Source: Niastella caeni
GTDB taxonomy: Bacteria; Bacteroidota; Bacteroidia; Chitinophagales; Chitinophagaceae
NCBI RefSeq assembly: GCF_004834005.1
Contig: NZ_STFF01000003.1
Coordinates: 124,001-188,000 of the forward strand
DNA: 64,000 nucleotides
Reading direction: 5' to 3'
In this document: piece after piece, positions 17,220-27,008 of the stretch
Layout: each line of letters begins with the position of its first letter
Position numbering within the stretch: position 1 is the first letter of the stretch
Position numbers and translations under genes: made by a program
Notes under the pieces: generated by a model
Told to the model about the DNA's origin: nothing
The model's input: the letters and a program-made list of their open reading frames with translations, nothing else
Databases searched by the model: none

Positions 17220-20200
17220 ATGAAGAAAGTCCTTGGTTATTTGGTGATGGTATGCTGTATTAGTGTCGTAAAAGGCCAGGATGAAGTTCCCGGGAGGCAG
17301 GGGCATTCTTTAGAAAAGGCTTTAAAGGTATTAAAATCAAAAGGTCTTTTTAAAGATGTAGTGACCGATAAACGCCTCATGAAACTGGCAGAGCCGGTTT
17401 ATGTGCCTTTAGATATAGCAGACGATAGCTTACTACAACGAATATTTGCAGAACAACCATACCTGAAATATAACCTCATTGCCAACAGGCTGGCTATTTC
17501 ACGTAAAACAGATGCAGAAATTGAAAGCAGCCGCGCTCATTTTGAACGCAAGGTCAACGGCATCGTGCTTACTGATGCATCGAGCCCGGTGCAAGACGCG
17601 TCGGTGCAATTGCGTTCCAGGCGATACGGCGTTGCTACAGACAGCCTGGGCAATTTTAGTATTGTATGGAGCGCCGGCGATACGCTCGATATCACCCACG
17701 TAAATTATAAACCTGTTTCACTGGCATGGAAAGGTACCGGCAAATCAATTAACGTGCAGTTGGTACTGAAAGACCCTATGCCGCCGGTAGCCATTACTAC
17801 TGGTTATTTTTCAAGAGAAAAAGGAAGTACTGCGGGTGGTTCGCAAGTAAAAGTTGGAAATTTTCCCAATACAGATGTATTGAAGATCATTCACGAAAAT
17901 ATCCCGGGCGTTTTTGCACCACCTTCGAGCGGATTACCAGGTACTACGCATAAATTTCAATTCAGGGGGCCCACCTCGTTAGGAGCTATAGTAGAATTAA
18001 ACTACCGGCCTTCCAACAGTCCGTTGTTTATTGTAAATGGTATACCCTGGGCGCCATCGCTGCGTCCGGTAAACCAGTTGACAACGATGGTAGGCGTACC
18101 CTCGGCCCCCGGAGTTGGTGCTACCGGCTTCGACCCGTTCTTTACCATCAACCCGTTGGATATTGAATCCATCACGGTTTTAAAAGATGCGGAAGCCACA
18201 GCCATTTATGGCGCCCGTGGCGCAAATGGCGTTATTATTATCACTACTAAAAAGTCAACATCCAAAAAACCTCGCCTGGTTGTATCGGCTTCTTATGGCG
18301 TGGGCTATTCTTTGCCGGCCATGTCGTTAATGAATACCAGCCAATACCTTGCTATGCGAAGGGAGGCATTCAGGAACGATAATATTACCCCTACACCTGC
18401 CCGGGCGCCTGATCTGTTGCTATGGGACACCACCCGCTACATGGACTATAATAAGCTGCTGCTGAGCGGTACTGCCAATAACCTGAATGAGCATTTTTCT
18501 TTTTCGCAGGGCGATTCGTTGTTCCAGTTTTTATTGAATGGTGGTTTCAGCAGCCAAACCTCCGCTTTGCCTTCCAACATTTATGGTAAAAGATGGTCGT
18601 TGCTGTCTGACTTTTCCTTCAGGTCAAAGAACAGGAAAATAAAAACCGGGATAACAGCTTATGTTTCCACCTCGGAAAACAAGTGGCTAAGCGATAACGT
18701 TATGTTCGCTACCTTATTAGCGCCTAATGCACCTTATTTGACCGACAGTGCGGGGAACCTGAACTGGAAAGACAAAGGTGTTCCCTTCCGTAATCCCTTA
18801 AGCTATTTTCGCAATACCGATTTCATTCACACCGGCAATGCATTATTCCATACCTATCTTCAATATAAAATATTGCCGAAGTTACGATTTGAAACTTCGG
18901 TGGGTTACCAGCAGATCAATGTAGAAGAGGAAAATAAATTTCCGATCAGTGCGCAAAACCCTGATCCCACTCCTACCGGCATTTATAATGAAGCCCAAAA
19001 CCGGTTTACCACCTGGATCGTTGAACCGGGCTTACATTATACTGATACCATCCTGAAGAAGGTTCAGGTACAGGGGTTGTTGGGCGCATCATGGTCCTCT
19101 CAGGAGAACGACCGGTGGCGAAGATCTTATACCGGCTATACGAATGATGGATTACTGGGCATCCCCGAAGATGCACAAGGCTCTAACTATTTCTCCGATA
19201 AATCGAGGTACCTGTTCCTTTCCACCTTCGCCCGGCTTAAGCTCAATTATAAAAACATATACTTTCTTAGTTTAATAGTGCGCCGGGATGGTTCCTCGCG
19301 CTTTGGCCCCGAAAACCGGTATGCCAATTTTGGCGCCATTGGCGCCGGCTGGATCTTCTGGGAAAACGCCAACAAGACCAGTTTTGCCAAACTCAGGGGT
19401 AGTTTCGGTTCTACCGGTAATGACCAGATTGGCGATTATGCGTATTTGAATACCTGGAATACAGCCGCTCAATATTACCAGGGATTACCGGGAATTTATC
19501 CTACCGGGTTGGCTAACCCTTATTATCAATGGGAAGTTACCCGCAAACTGGAAGCAGGCGTTGAATTACACCTGAACGACAACCTGAGCGCTATAATTAC
19601 CGGGTACCGTAACCGCAGCAAGAACCAGGTGATGAACTTTTTACTGCCAGGCCAGGTAGGATTTGGAAACATAGTAAAGAATTTCCCTGCTATTATACAA
19701 AACACCGGTATAGAAGCGGATATAGCGTACAAAAAGACATGGGGTAATTTCTCCTGGTGCAATAAGCTAACCCTGGCCATTCCGCAAAACAAACTGATCC
19801 GTTTCGATGACCTGGAAAACTCGGGTTATGCCAAATATCTGATGATAGGTAAACCGCTTAATATTGGAATAGTACAGCGTTTTGCCGGAGTTGATGGAAA
19901 TACCGGGTTATTCACGATCGCTGACCCGGAAGAGCGACTGGCCATCAATTTAGACCCTGTATTTTTCGGTGGTTTTCGAAACTCATTCCGGTTTAAGCAG
20001 GTTGAATTAACCACCTACCTGGAATTCCGCCGGCAAAAAGCACCTCACTTTATGTCTTACATATATAGCAACAGCAACTTGTCACCGGGTCAAACCAATA
20101 TTGATTTTTACACTAACCAGCCGGTTGAATTGGAGAACCGCTGGCGCCAGCAAGGCGATGAAGCAACCTGGCAAAAAGTAAGTACGCTTACTAGCAGCAC

Positions 20201-20465
20201 TGTAAAAAACGCCATTGGTAACTGGGTGAATTCCGATGCACAATTGGTGGATGCGTCCTATTTACGAATGAAAAATGTGCAGTTGGCGTTTACACTTCCC
20301 GACGGGTTTTGCAAGAAAAGATTTATAAAAGCGGCCAGTGTATATGCCAATGCAGAGAACCTTTTTACGATCACCCCATTCAAAGGGGCTGATCCGGAAT
20401 TACAGACACCGTTTAGTTTGCCATTGCAAAGAACGTTTACGATCGGTTTACAAGTAACATTATAA
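17220..20465 (+). CDS. SusC/RagA-family TonB-linked transporter with N-terminal STN signalling domain
   Basis: A 1081-residue TonB-dependent transporter. Order: signal peptide (about 1-19, VVKGQ); STN-like region (about 30-95, HSLEKALKVLKSKGLF...YNLIANRLAIS), which contacts the periplasmic FecR domain; carboxypeptidase-like regulatory domain (about 108-180); plug with LKDAEATAIYGARGANGVII (near residue 325), the SusC signature; then the beta-barrel ending FTIGLQVTL. The STN domain together with the upstream sigma and FecR genes means ligand binding should induce this same operon. The linker between regulatory domain and plug is short. The SusD partner starts 10 bp downstream. Confidence 0.94.
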   Translation: MKKVLGYLVMVCCISVVKGQDEVPGRQGHSLEKALKVLKSKGLFKDVVTDKRLMKLAEPVYVPLDIADDSLLQRIFAEQPYLKYNLIANRLAISRKTDAEIESSRAHFERKVNGIVLTDASSPVQDASVQLRSRRYGVATDSLGNFSIVWSAGDTLDITHVNYKPVSLAWKGTGKSINVQLVLKDPMPPVAITTGYFSREKGSTAGGSQVKVGNFPNTDVLKIIHENIPGVFAPPSSGLPGTTHKFQFRGPTSLGAIVELNYRPSNSPLFIVNGIPWAPSLRPVNQLTTMVGVPSAPGVGATGFDPFFTINPLDIESITVLKDAEATAIYGARGANGVIIITTKKSTSKKPRLVVSASYGVGYSLPAMSLMNTSQYLAMRREAFRNDNITPTPARAPDLLLWDTTRYMDYNKLLLSGTANNLNEHFSFSQGDSLFQFLLNGGFSSQTSALPSNIYGKRWSLLSDFSFRSKNRKIKTGITAYVSTSENKWLSDNVMFATLLAPNAPYLTDSAGNLNWKDKGVPFRNPLSYFRNTDFIHTGNALFHTYLQYKILPKLRFETSVGYQQINVEEENKFPISAQNPDPTPTGIYNEAQNRFTTWIVEPGLHYTDTILKKVQVQGLLGASWSSQENDRWRRSYTGYTNDGLLGIPEDAQGSNYFSDKSRYLFLSTFARLKLNYKNIYFLSLIVRRDGSSRFGPENRYANFGAIGAGWIFWENANKTSFAKLRGSFGSTGNDQIGDYAYLNTWNTAAQYYQGLPGIYPTGLANPYYQWEVTRKLEAGVELHLNDNLSAIITGYRNRSKNQVMNFLLPGQVGFGNIVKNFPAIIQNTGIEADIAYKKTWGNFSWCNKLTLAIPQNKLIRFDDLENSGYAKYLMIGKPLNIGIVQRFAGVDGNTGLFTIADPEERLAINLDPVFFGGFRNSFRFKQVELTTYLEFRRQKAPHFMSYIYSNSNLSPGQTNIDFYTNQPVELENRWRQQGDEATWQKVSTLTSSTVKNAIGNWVNSDAQLVDASYLRMKNVQLAFTLPDGFCKKRFIKAASVYANAENLFTITPFKGADPELQTPFSLPLQRTFTIGLQVTL

Positions 20466-20475
20466 ATAGTATAGT

Positions 20476-21909
20476 ATGGATCTGTTCAGGATATTTTACA
20501 AATGGGCTATTGCAGCACTGTTTGTTACATGGTTGCCCCTGATAACAGGTTGTGATAAGTTACTGGATGCAGGGTCGCCGCCCAACAAGGTTATTACCCC
20601 ACAAGTATACAAAAGCGATTCCCTGGCGCAAGCCGCGTTGATCGGTATCTATTTTAAAATGATGGAAAACTTTGGTCCGCATAACGGCTACATGAGCCGC
20701 TTTCCCGGGTTTTCCTGCGATGAATTATTTCGCACCAACACCATAGAGCAGGACCAACCATTTTTAACGAATACAATTCCTTCAAACAATCTAACGATAT
20801 GGTTTATCTGGACAAATACTTACGGCTATATATACCAGTGTAATGACGTGGTAGAAGGGCTTACCGGCCCCAATTCCATTACCCCGGCCCTGCGCAACCA
20901 GCTATTGGGGGAAGCCTATTTCCTCAGGGCCTTCAGCTATTTTTACCTGGTGAACCTGTATGGTGATGTTCCATTGGTGTTAACCACCAATTATTCCCAA
21001 AGCGCCAGGATTCCCAGAACACCGATTGATGACGTTTACAAACAAATGATCGATGATCTTAAGGCCGCACAAGACCTGTTAACAAATGAGTATGTTACTA
21101 CACCGGATTATCCTACTGCCCGCGTTCGGGTGAACAGGCTGGCAGTAAAAGCCTTGATGGCAAGAATTTATTTATACCGTGGGGAATGGGCCAATGCAGC
21201 AGGTTCAGCAACCGAAGTCATTCAATCGGACAGTTACCAGTTGGAAACAAACGTGCAGCAATCCTTTCGTTACGATAGCAAAGAAGCCATATTGCAATTT
21301 ATGCCGGTGAGTAATGCTTATAATACGGCAGAAGGCAGTATGTTCGTACCTATAGTGCCTAACGGAAGACCAGCTATCATCCTCTGTGATTCCATATTAA
21401 AATATATGGACCCCCTTGATAAACGCAAAGCATGGGTAAGAACGGTGACTGTTGGTGGCAAACAATACAATTCGCCTTACAAATACAAACTGAATACAGG
21501 TACTCCGCGGGAAGAATACAATATGGTTCTGCGGTTGGCAGAACAATATTGTATTCGTGCGGAGGCCCGGGCCATGCAGGGTCAATTGCCTGACGCCGTA
21601 AATGATTTGAACACGGTCAGGAAAAGAGCGGGGTTGCCAGATCTGACTAATATAACTACCCAAACCCAGGCACTTGTAGCGGTAGAACAGGAGCGACGCA
21701 TGGAACTCTTTGCGGAATGGGGCCATCGCTGGTTTGATTTGAAACGCTGGCCTGCCATTACACCTACTCATCCCGACGAAAAAAGAATAGATGAAGTAAT
21801 GAACGCCTTGCGGCCTGCTACCTGGAAAACAACGGCTGTCCTTTGGCCGATACCTAATTCTGAAATAATACGTAATCCTTCGCTAACACAAAATGAGGGT
21901 TACAATTAA
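20476..21909 (+). CDS. SusD/RagB-like outer-membrane lipoprotein
   Basis: A 477-residue SusD-family lipoprotein. The signal ends with lipobox ITGC (Cys about 26) and DKLLD. Family hallmarks include the TPR-like segment EAYFLRAFSYFYLVNLYGDV, an ARIYLYRGEWANAA helix pair, and the C-terminal EWGHRWFDLKRW motif of RagB/SusD proteins. It follows the STN-bearing susC by 10 bp and should be its surface binding partner. It is a different SusD subfamily from the one at 2751-4334, so the two pairs probably take up different ligands. No degradative enzyme is adjacent. Confidence 0.94.
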   Translation: MDLFRIFYKWAIAALFVTWLPLITGCDKLLDAGSPPNKVITPQVYKSDSLAQAALIGIYFKMMENFGPHNGYMSRFPGFSCDELFRTNTIEQDQPFLTNTIPSNNLTIWFIWTNTYGYIYQCNDVVEGLTGPNSITPALRNQLLGEAYFLRAFSYFYLVNLYGDVPLVLTTNYSQSARIPRTPIDDVYKQMIDDLKAAQDLLTNEYVTTPDYPTARVRVNRLAVKALMARIYLYRGEWANAAGSATEVIQSDSYQLETNVQQSFRYDSKEAILQFMPVSNAYNTAEGSMFVPIVPNGRPAIILCDSILKYMDPLDKRKAWVRTVTVGGKQYNSPYKYKLNTGTPREEYNMVLRLAEQYCIRAEARAMQGQLPDAVNDLNTVRKRAGLPDLTNITTQTQALVAVEQERRMELFAEWGHRWFDLKRWPAITPTHPDEKRIDEVMNALRPATWKTTAVLWPIPNSEIIRNPSLTQNEGYN

Positions 21910-21923
21910 TACCTGGCCGCTTA

Positions 21924-22253
21924 CTAATCCAGGTCGCTGTAAATAGTCGCAAAGTAAAGCGGTGCACTGAAACCGAATTCAAATTCATTTAATCCGGCAT
22001 AATGAACATGCGAAAAGGAATAACCAGGGAACGAGTTACGCAGCCTTTGCATTTCATACCAAATGTCGCAATAAGATCCGGTTGGGTTAGTGAGGTCGAT
22101 GTCGGTAAACCAAAGATAGTTTCCTGTTAAGGCATAAGATTGATCGAATGCCTGAACAAAGGCATTGACATTAGCTTTGGTTTTAACATTAGCATCGGCA
22201 TTGGCAACAGTGAACGTACATGCTAACACGAAAATGGCGATCATCTTTTTCAT
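21924..22253 (-). CDS. Small secreted hypothetical protein, 109 aa
   Basis: I do not recognise this protein. The frame opens at 22352, but I place the start at the ATG at 22253 because it begins a clear signal peptide (MKKMIAIFVLACTFTVANADA). The mature part (about 88 residues) is rich in aromatic residues (GNYLWFTDIDLTNPTGSYCD, then YSFSHVHYAGLNEFEFGFSA) and has one Cys. It converges on susD with only 14 bp between stop codons. A palindrome lies 84 bp upstream of the start. Exported to the periplasm or surface; role unknown. Confidence 0.7.
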   Translation of the reverse strand: MKKMIAIFVLACTFTVANADANVKTKANVNAFVQAFDQSYALTGNYLWFTDIDLTNPTGSYCDIWYEMQRLRNSFPGYSFSHVHYAGLNEFEFGFSAPLYFATIYSDLD

Positions 22254-22336
22254 AATTGAATCGGTTTTTATAGTGTAAAATAATAGACATTTCTCATCTG
22301 AACGGCGTTGTACCAACACAGTTACAGTATTTTTTC

Positions 22337-22355
22337 TGATTGCAATATGCAATCA
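22337..22355. promoter_or_regulatory. Palindromic operator candidate
   Basis: Perfect 8-bp arms TGATTGCA and TGCAATCA (22337-22344 and 22348-22355) around ATA, 84 bp upstream of the small secreted protein on the minus strand. No T-tract follows on either strand, so an operator is more likely than a terminator. Confidence 0.5.
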
Positions 22356-22733
22356 CAATAAAAGGGGCAACGGGAAAGCATTTCAGCCAGCGATAGGGCA
22401 AAAGCTAAAGATCACATACGGCAACGTGGATTATTTTACGTGCTTACAGGGAAATACGTATGAAGGAAGTACAATATAGGCTACACACCTATTGGCACAC
22501 GGTACTATAACTCGGGTTAGCGCATCTGTCAATGTAGCAAACTATTTACCCCCACACAACAAAACAGAATCCCTTTATTATATTAAACAACGCACTAATT
22601 GATTTGACAAAAGAATTTCAAAATTAGTGTTCCCACATGAAAAGAACCCGTCACATAAAACATCCTGATTAGTAATTTTTAATGAATAGCGCTGTATTGC
22701 ATATGCTTCTTTATCATATGTTACTTTTATGTG
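22356..22733. other. Gene-free spacer
   Basis: About 380 bp without a convincing coding frame, structured RNA or repeat. AT-rich toward its right end, where the hydrolase promoter begins. Confidence 0.6.
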
Positions 22734-22763
22734 TTTACACTTGTGATTGATTTTTTATATTTG
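22734..22763 (+). promoter_or_regulatory. Promoter of the alpha/beta hydrolase gene
   Basis: TATATTTG (22756-22763) is a perfect TAnnTTTG -7 box with TTTA (22734-22737) 18 bp upstream. The ATG follows 19 bp after the box, giving a short leader. Confidence 0.6.
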
Positions 22764-22782
22764 AAATTTATAATAACTACAC

Positions 22783-23472
22783 ATGCAACACCTCATATTG
22801 TTACACGGCGCCTTAGGCAGTAAAGACTATTTTAAACCATTGGCCGCGAAATTGGAACATTCATTCCAGGTACACACATTCAATTTCAGCGGCCATGGCG
22901 GACGGCCTTTTTCCGATACAGCATTTTCCATTCCATTTTTTAGTGAACAGATTGCGGAATATATGCAGGAAACAGGAATTGAACAAGCAAACATTTTTGG
23001 ATACAGCATGGGCGGGTATGCAGCGATGTATCTGGCAAAACATCACCCTGAAAAGATCAACAAACTGATCACCCTGGCCACCAAATTTTATTGGGATGAA
23101 AAAACAGCCGCCAAAGAAGTGAAAATGCTGGACGGGAAAACCATTCAGGAGAAAGTGCCGGCTTTTGCCGCACAATTGCAACAACGGCATGCACCTAATG
23201 ATTGGCTGTTGCTTTTGGAGAAAACCGCTCAATTATTAACTGGTCTTGGAAAACAAAATACGTTGAATGTAGAAGATTATGCGAGCATCACTATTCCCTG
23301 TATGGTGTTGTTGGGCGACCGGGATAAAATGGTGACTCTCGATGAAACCATAGCCGTTTACAAACAATTACCCAATGCGCAATTAGGTGTTTTACCCGGC
23401 ACCCCTCATCTTTTTGAGCAGGTGAATGTGGAGTTGTTGAAGGGGATGATTGAAGGATTTATGAAATTTTGA
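22783..23472 (+). CDS. Alpha/beta-fold hydrolase
   Basis: A 229-residue cytoplasmic alpha/beta hydrolase. Landmarks: HG oxyanion region (LLHGALGS, 7-13), nucleophile elbow GYSMGG with Ser75, acid region LLGDRDKMV and catalytic His in GTPHLFEQ near residue 207. The length and lack of signal peptide fit the small esterase / carboxylesterase-like group related to BioH and MenH. Monocistronic, with its own promoter and a shared inverted-repeat terminator region with the convergent kinase operon. Substrate unknown. Confidence 0.9.
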   Translation: MQHLILLHGALGSKDYFKPLAAKLEHSFQVHTFNFSGHGGRPFSDTAFSIPFFSEQIAEYMQETGIEQANIFGYSMGGYAAMYLAKHHPEKINKLITLATKFYWDEKTAAKEVKMLDGKTIQEKVPAFAAQLQQRHAPNDWLLLLEKTAQLLTGLGKQNTLNVEDYASITIPCMVLLGDRDKMVTLDETIAVYKQLPNAQLGVLPGTPHLFEQVNVELLKGMIEGFMKF

Positions 23473-23478
23473 GAGTTT

Positions 23479-23568
23479 CTGATTTTGGGATTTTGGGATT
23501 TTTGAGATATCATTATTTAGAGATCTTGGATTTAATCAAATCCCTAAATCTCTAAATCCCGAAATCAG
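23479..23568. terminator. Inverted-repeat spacer between convergent genes
   Basis: Left half (23479-23501) repeats GGGATTTT; right half (23538-23568) is its approximate reverse complement with AAATCCC/AAATCTC repeats. A small internal stem GGATTT/AAATCC (23528-23533 and 23538-23543) lies in it. The position between two convergent stops suggests a bidirectional terminator; the simple-repeat makeup is unusual. Confidence 0.5.
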
Positions 23569-23577
23569 CAATGAGTT

Positions 23578-25053
23578 TTAAGCTACTTCCCTGCTCTCTT
23601 TCGGCAAATGAATTTTTAACGTACAGCCCTGTCCTTTAGAAGAGATCACTTCCAGTTTACCATCAAATAACTCTATACGGCTAAGGATATTGCTTAGCCC
23701 CACGCCCTTTCTTCTTTCTTTGGGATCAAACCCTTTTCCATCATCCTTTATCCACAGGTCAATGTAATTATTATCTTCCGATAGCCCAATGTACACATTA
23801 TGCGCCTGTGCGTGCTTTATGATGTTATTGAACTGCTCCTGTACAATGCGGTACAATGCCAGTTGTTGTTTCGGACTTACATTTATAAGCTGTTCCTTTT
23901 CGCACTTGAAATTGATCGCAAAAGGATTTACCAACTGAATGTTCTCGATCAGGTCCTGTACAGAGTCTACCAGTCCGTTTTTATCCATCACCGGCGGCAC
24001 CAGCGACTTTGAGATCTTCCTGATCTCATTAATGGCCATTTGCAGGTTCTTTATGCTACGATGCAACAATTCCTCTTTCATCTCATCTTCCTGCATGGAA
24101 GCCTCAATATACGCTTTGGTAACAGCCAGGATCTGGTTGATGTTATCATGTAATTCACGACCGATCTCTGCCCGCTCGCGTTCCTGGCTTTCAATGGAAG
24201 CACGCACCAGCTTGCGTTGGTGCTCTACCCGTTCTTTGTTGATCTGCTCAGAATACTTTGCCAGTTGCTCTTCTGCTTTTATTTTTTCCGTAATATCCTG
24301 GCAAGTGCCGATAAAGGTTATGTGTTTTCCATCCCTGCGCTGCGAGCCTCTTCCTTCAATATATTTTGTAACGCCGGTATGACTAATAATGCGGAAGTGA
24401 ACAGGTTCAAACGTTCCTGTTTCAACAGCCAGTTCCTGCGCCTTAAATACAATGGGCTTATCCTCCGGGTGTACAAACCCCACAAATATTTCATACGACA
24501 AAGGCGTATTGTTATCAACATCCAATATGCGGTATAATTCATCTGAGCACGCAATGAGCTCGCCCTGCTCACCAATTTCCCAACTACCTATTTTGGAAAT
24601 GATCTGGGCTTCTGCCAACTGCCGTTCGCTTTTACGCAGGTTTTGTTCTGCAATAGCTTTTTCGAGCCGTTCTCTGGTTTCTTTAAGTGCCCGTTTTACT
24701 TTGGGTATTACGGTGAACAATTTATCTTTCAATGCATAGTCAGTTACGCCGTTCTTGATCAGTTCTACGGCATTTTCTTCCCCGATAGTGCCCGATACAA
24801 TGATGAACGGCACATCGGGACAGATCTGCTGTTTGATATTGAAAGCAGTAACGCCATCAAAGCCCGGCAGCGAATAGTCGGATAAAATAATATCCGGACA
24901 AAAATCAACCAATGAATTGCTGAACTGATCTTTGGTTTCAACAATCTTCGTTACAAAATCCAATGCACCTTTCTTCAACTCATACAACAGCAATTCAAGG
25001 TCGTTTTCATCATGTTCGAGGATCAACAATTTTATACTTTTCACAGTTGCCAT
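23578..25053 (-). CDS. REC-PAS histidine kinase (HisKA_3 type)
   Basis: A 491-residue soluble signalling protein. N-terminal receiver domain (about 8-125) with phospho-acceptor Asp near 58 (IILSDYSLPGFDG); PAS domain with PAC extension (about 145-265, SWEIGEQGELIACSDELYRI); coiled linker; NarX/DegS-type dimerisation domain with the phosphorylated His near 302 (EIGRELHDNINQIL); HATPase domain (about 400-485, IKDDGKGFD, KGVGLSNI). It lacks an output domain. Last gene of a minus-strand operon, 3 bp after the single receiver protein, from which it may accept or to which it may pass phosphate. Confidence 0.92.
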   Translation of the reverse strand: MATVKSIKLLILEHDENDLELLLYELKKGALDFVTKIVETKDQFSNSLVDFCPDIILSDYSLPGFDGVTAFNIKQQICPDVPFIIVSGTIGEENAVELIKNGVTDYALKDKLFTVIPKVKRALKETRERLEKAIAEQNLRKSERQLAEAQIISKIGSWEIGEQGELIACSDELYRILDVDNNTPLSYEIFVGFVHPEDKPIVFKAQELAVETGTFEPVHFRIISHTGVTKYIEGRGSQRRDGKHITFIGTCQDITEKIKAEEQLAKYSEQINKERVEHQRKLVRASIESQERERAEIGRELHDNINQILAVTKAYIEASMQEDEMKEELLHRSIKNLQMAINEIRKISKSLVPPVMDKNGLVDSVQDLIENIQLVNPFAINFKCEKEQLINVSPKQQLALYRIVQEQFNNIIKHAQAHNVYIGLSEDNNYIDLWIKDDGKGFDPKERRKGVGLSNILSRIELFDGKLEVISSKGQGCTLKIHLPKESREVA

Positions 25054-25056
25054 AAC

Positions 25057-25512
25057 TTACGATTGATACGGTTGATTTAATATTAACCAGTACAGGCCGA
25101 TGGTGCCAACAGCCTTTATATATCCTTCAAACTCTACAGGCTTTACGATATAGCTGTTTACGCCCATCATATAACTTTCTTTAATATCTTTTTCTTCTTT
25201 TGAAGAAGAAAGCAAAACAATTGGGATCATACTGGTACGTTCGTCTGCTTTCAGTTTACGGATCACTTCCAGTCCATCTACTTTTGGCATTTTCAGGTCA
25301 AGGATGATCAACCTGGGTAACGCTGCAGCATTACGCCCGGCATAGGCGCCGGTACAAAAAATGTAGTGCAGTAATTCTTCGCCATCTTTCAAATGCACAA
25401 GCGAGTTCACAAGGCCTTCTTTTGAAAGGGCACGAATGGTTAACTCAGCATCGTCTACATTATCTTCACAAAGGACTATATCAATTTTTCCGTTGCCTGG
25501 ATTTTCTATCAT
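25057..25512 (-). CDS. Single-domain response regulator (Rcp1-like)
   Basis: A 151-residue receiver-only protein of the phytochrome-regulator (Rcp1) type: acidic pocket CEDNVDDAE near 15-23, phospho-acceptor Asp near 70 in [13 protein letters not shown], Ser/Thr in VLLSSSKEE, Lys in YIVKPV. It has no output domain and probably shuttles phosphate or docks on another kinase. Start ATG at 25512 overlaps the preceding stop (ATGA), so it is translationally coupled to the REC-PAS kinase upstream. Confidence 0.93.
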   Translation of the reverse strand: MIENPGNGKIDIVLCEDNVDDAELTIRALSKEGLVNSLVHLKDGEELLHYIFCTGAYAGRNAAALPRLIILDLKMPKVDGLEVIRKLKADERTSMIPIVLLSSSKEEKDIKESYMMGVNSYIVKPVEFEGYIKAVGTIGLYWLILNQPYQS

Positions 25513-27008
25513 ATAGGAGGGTTATTGATTTTGGGTAAGGAAAAATAAAAAGTAGCGCCTTCTTCGATCTTTGCTTCAGCCCACACTTTTCCACCATGTT
25601 TAACTACTATCCGCTGAACAATGGCCAGCCCTACGCCGGTCCCTTCAAATTCTTCATTACTATGCAACCGTTGAAATACGCCAAATAACTTATGCGCATA
25701 CTGCATATCGAACCCGGCCCCGTTGTCTTTTACATAATACACAAATTCATCTTCCTTTTCTTCTGAGCCTATTTCAACTTCAGGTTTTTCTTTTTTTGCA
25801 GAATATTTTATGGCGTTGGAAACAAGGTTCATGTATACCTGCGATAGCAGCGCAGGATCGCCCTGTGTATTATGCAATGGATGCACAATTATATGGATTT
25901 TGTCGGGCGCGGTTTGTTTCAGGTCGGCAATAATAGGTTCAACCAGCTTATTGAATTCAATGGGCAACCGTGAAATTTCCTTACGGCCCATGCGGGAAAA
26001 AGCCAGCAGATCATCAATGAGGATACCCATTTTTTTGGCGTTGTTCCTGATCACATTCAACATGCGTTTGGCTTCGTCGTTAAACTGGTGGGCATGGTCA
26101 TCCTGTATCATCTGCGCATAGCCATTGATGCTGCGAAGGGGCGCCCTCAGGTCGTGCGATACGGAATAGGAAAAAGATTCCAGCTCCCTGTTGGTTAATT
26201 GCAACTGGGCAACATTCCTTTCCAGGTTTAAATTCAGTTGGTTTATTTCGAAGTCTGCTTTCTTTTGCCGGGTAATATCGCGGCCATTGGCAAACCATAA
26301 ATTATGCTTATGCACGATGTTCCAGCTAAAATACCGTGGCTCCCTGGTTTTGGTATAGAATAAAGTTTCAAAAGAAAATATTGGCTGGTATTCTTTGGCC
26401 AGTTGCTTAATCTTAGGTCGATCTTCTTCTGATACATAATCGAGCAATGAAGATCCTTTCATTTCATTTGCGGTATAGCCGAGCAGGGAATGCACGGCAT
26501 CATTCACTTCTTCGAACCGGAGTGAAAAGCCATTAATGATGCAAATAAGATCAGCCGAATTATTAATGAGGAGGGCATAATTTTCAAGCCGTTGGTTTTT
26601 CTCCATCAGTTCCCGTTGCTGGCGGTGCAATTGCAACAGCACCGACACTTTCGCCTCGGTAATATCGGGATTGAGCGGTTTATAGAGGTAGTCGATGGCG
26701 CCTTCTTCAAACCCCTTCATTACAAATTTGTGGTCTTTTAATTCGGCAGTTACAAAAATGATTGGCGTTTCGCTCGTTCTTTTATTCGACTTTAAAATCT
26801 GCGCCACTTCAAATCCATCCATGCCGGGCATTTGCACATCGAGTATGATCAGGTCAATTTCCTGGTTCAGGGCTATTTTCAATGCTTCATTTCCATTGGT
26901 AACGCTGATCAAATTACGATCAGGCTGGCCCAGGATCTGTTCCAGCGCATAAATATTATTGATCTTATCGTCTACAATTAAAATATGGTCTTTCACCTGT
27001 TTTACCAT
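25509..27008 (-). CDS. REC-PAS-HisKA histidine kinase
   Basis: A 499-residue cytoplasmic kinase. Receiver domain (about 5-125; Asp near 55, [13 protein letters not shown]), PAS (about 150-262), HisKA with phosphorylated His near 285 ([15 protein letters not shown]) and HATPase with N box, G1 and G2 ([20 protein letters not shown]). The start is taken at the ATG at 27008, which overlaps the CheB stop in the pattern ATGGTAA; an upstream ATG at 27029 would overlap CheB by 28 bp. It lies between CheB and the single receiver gene and is coupled to both by overlaps. Confidence 0.9.
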   Translation of the reverse strand: MVKQVKDHILIVDDKINNIYALEQILGQPDRNLISVTNGNEALKIALNQEIDLIILDVQMPGMDGFEVAQILKSNKRTSETPIIFVTAELKDHKFVMKGFEEGAIDYLYKPLNPDITEAKVSVLLQLHRQQRELMEKNQRLENYALLINNSADLICIINGFSLRFEEVNDAVHSLLGYTANEMKGSSLLDYVSEEDRPKIKQLAKEYQPIFSFETLFYTKTREPRYFSWNIVHKHNLWFANGRDITRQKKADFEINQLNLNLERNVAQLQLTNRELESFSYSVSHDLRAPLRSINGYAQMIQDDHAHQFNDEAKRMLNVIRNNAKKMGILIDDLLAFSRMGRKEISRLPIEFNKLVEPIIADLKQTAPDKIHIIVHPLHNTQGDPALLSQVYMNLVSNAIKYSAKKEKPEVEIGSEEKEDEFVYYVKDNGAGFDMQYAHKLFGVFQRLHSNEEFEGTGVGLAIVQRIVVKHGGKVWAEAKIEEGATFYFSLPKINNPPI

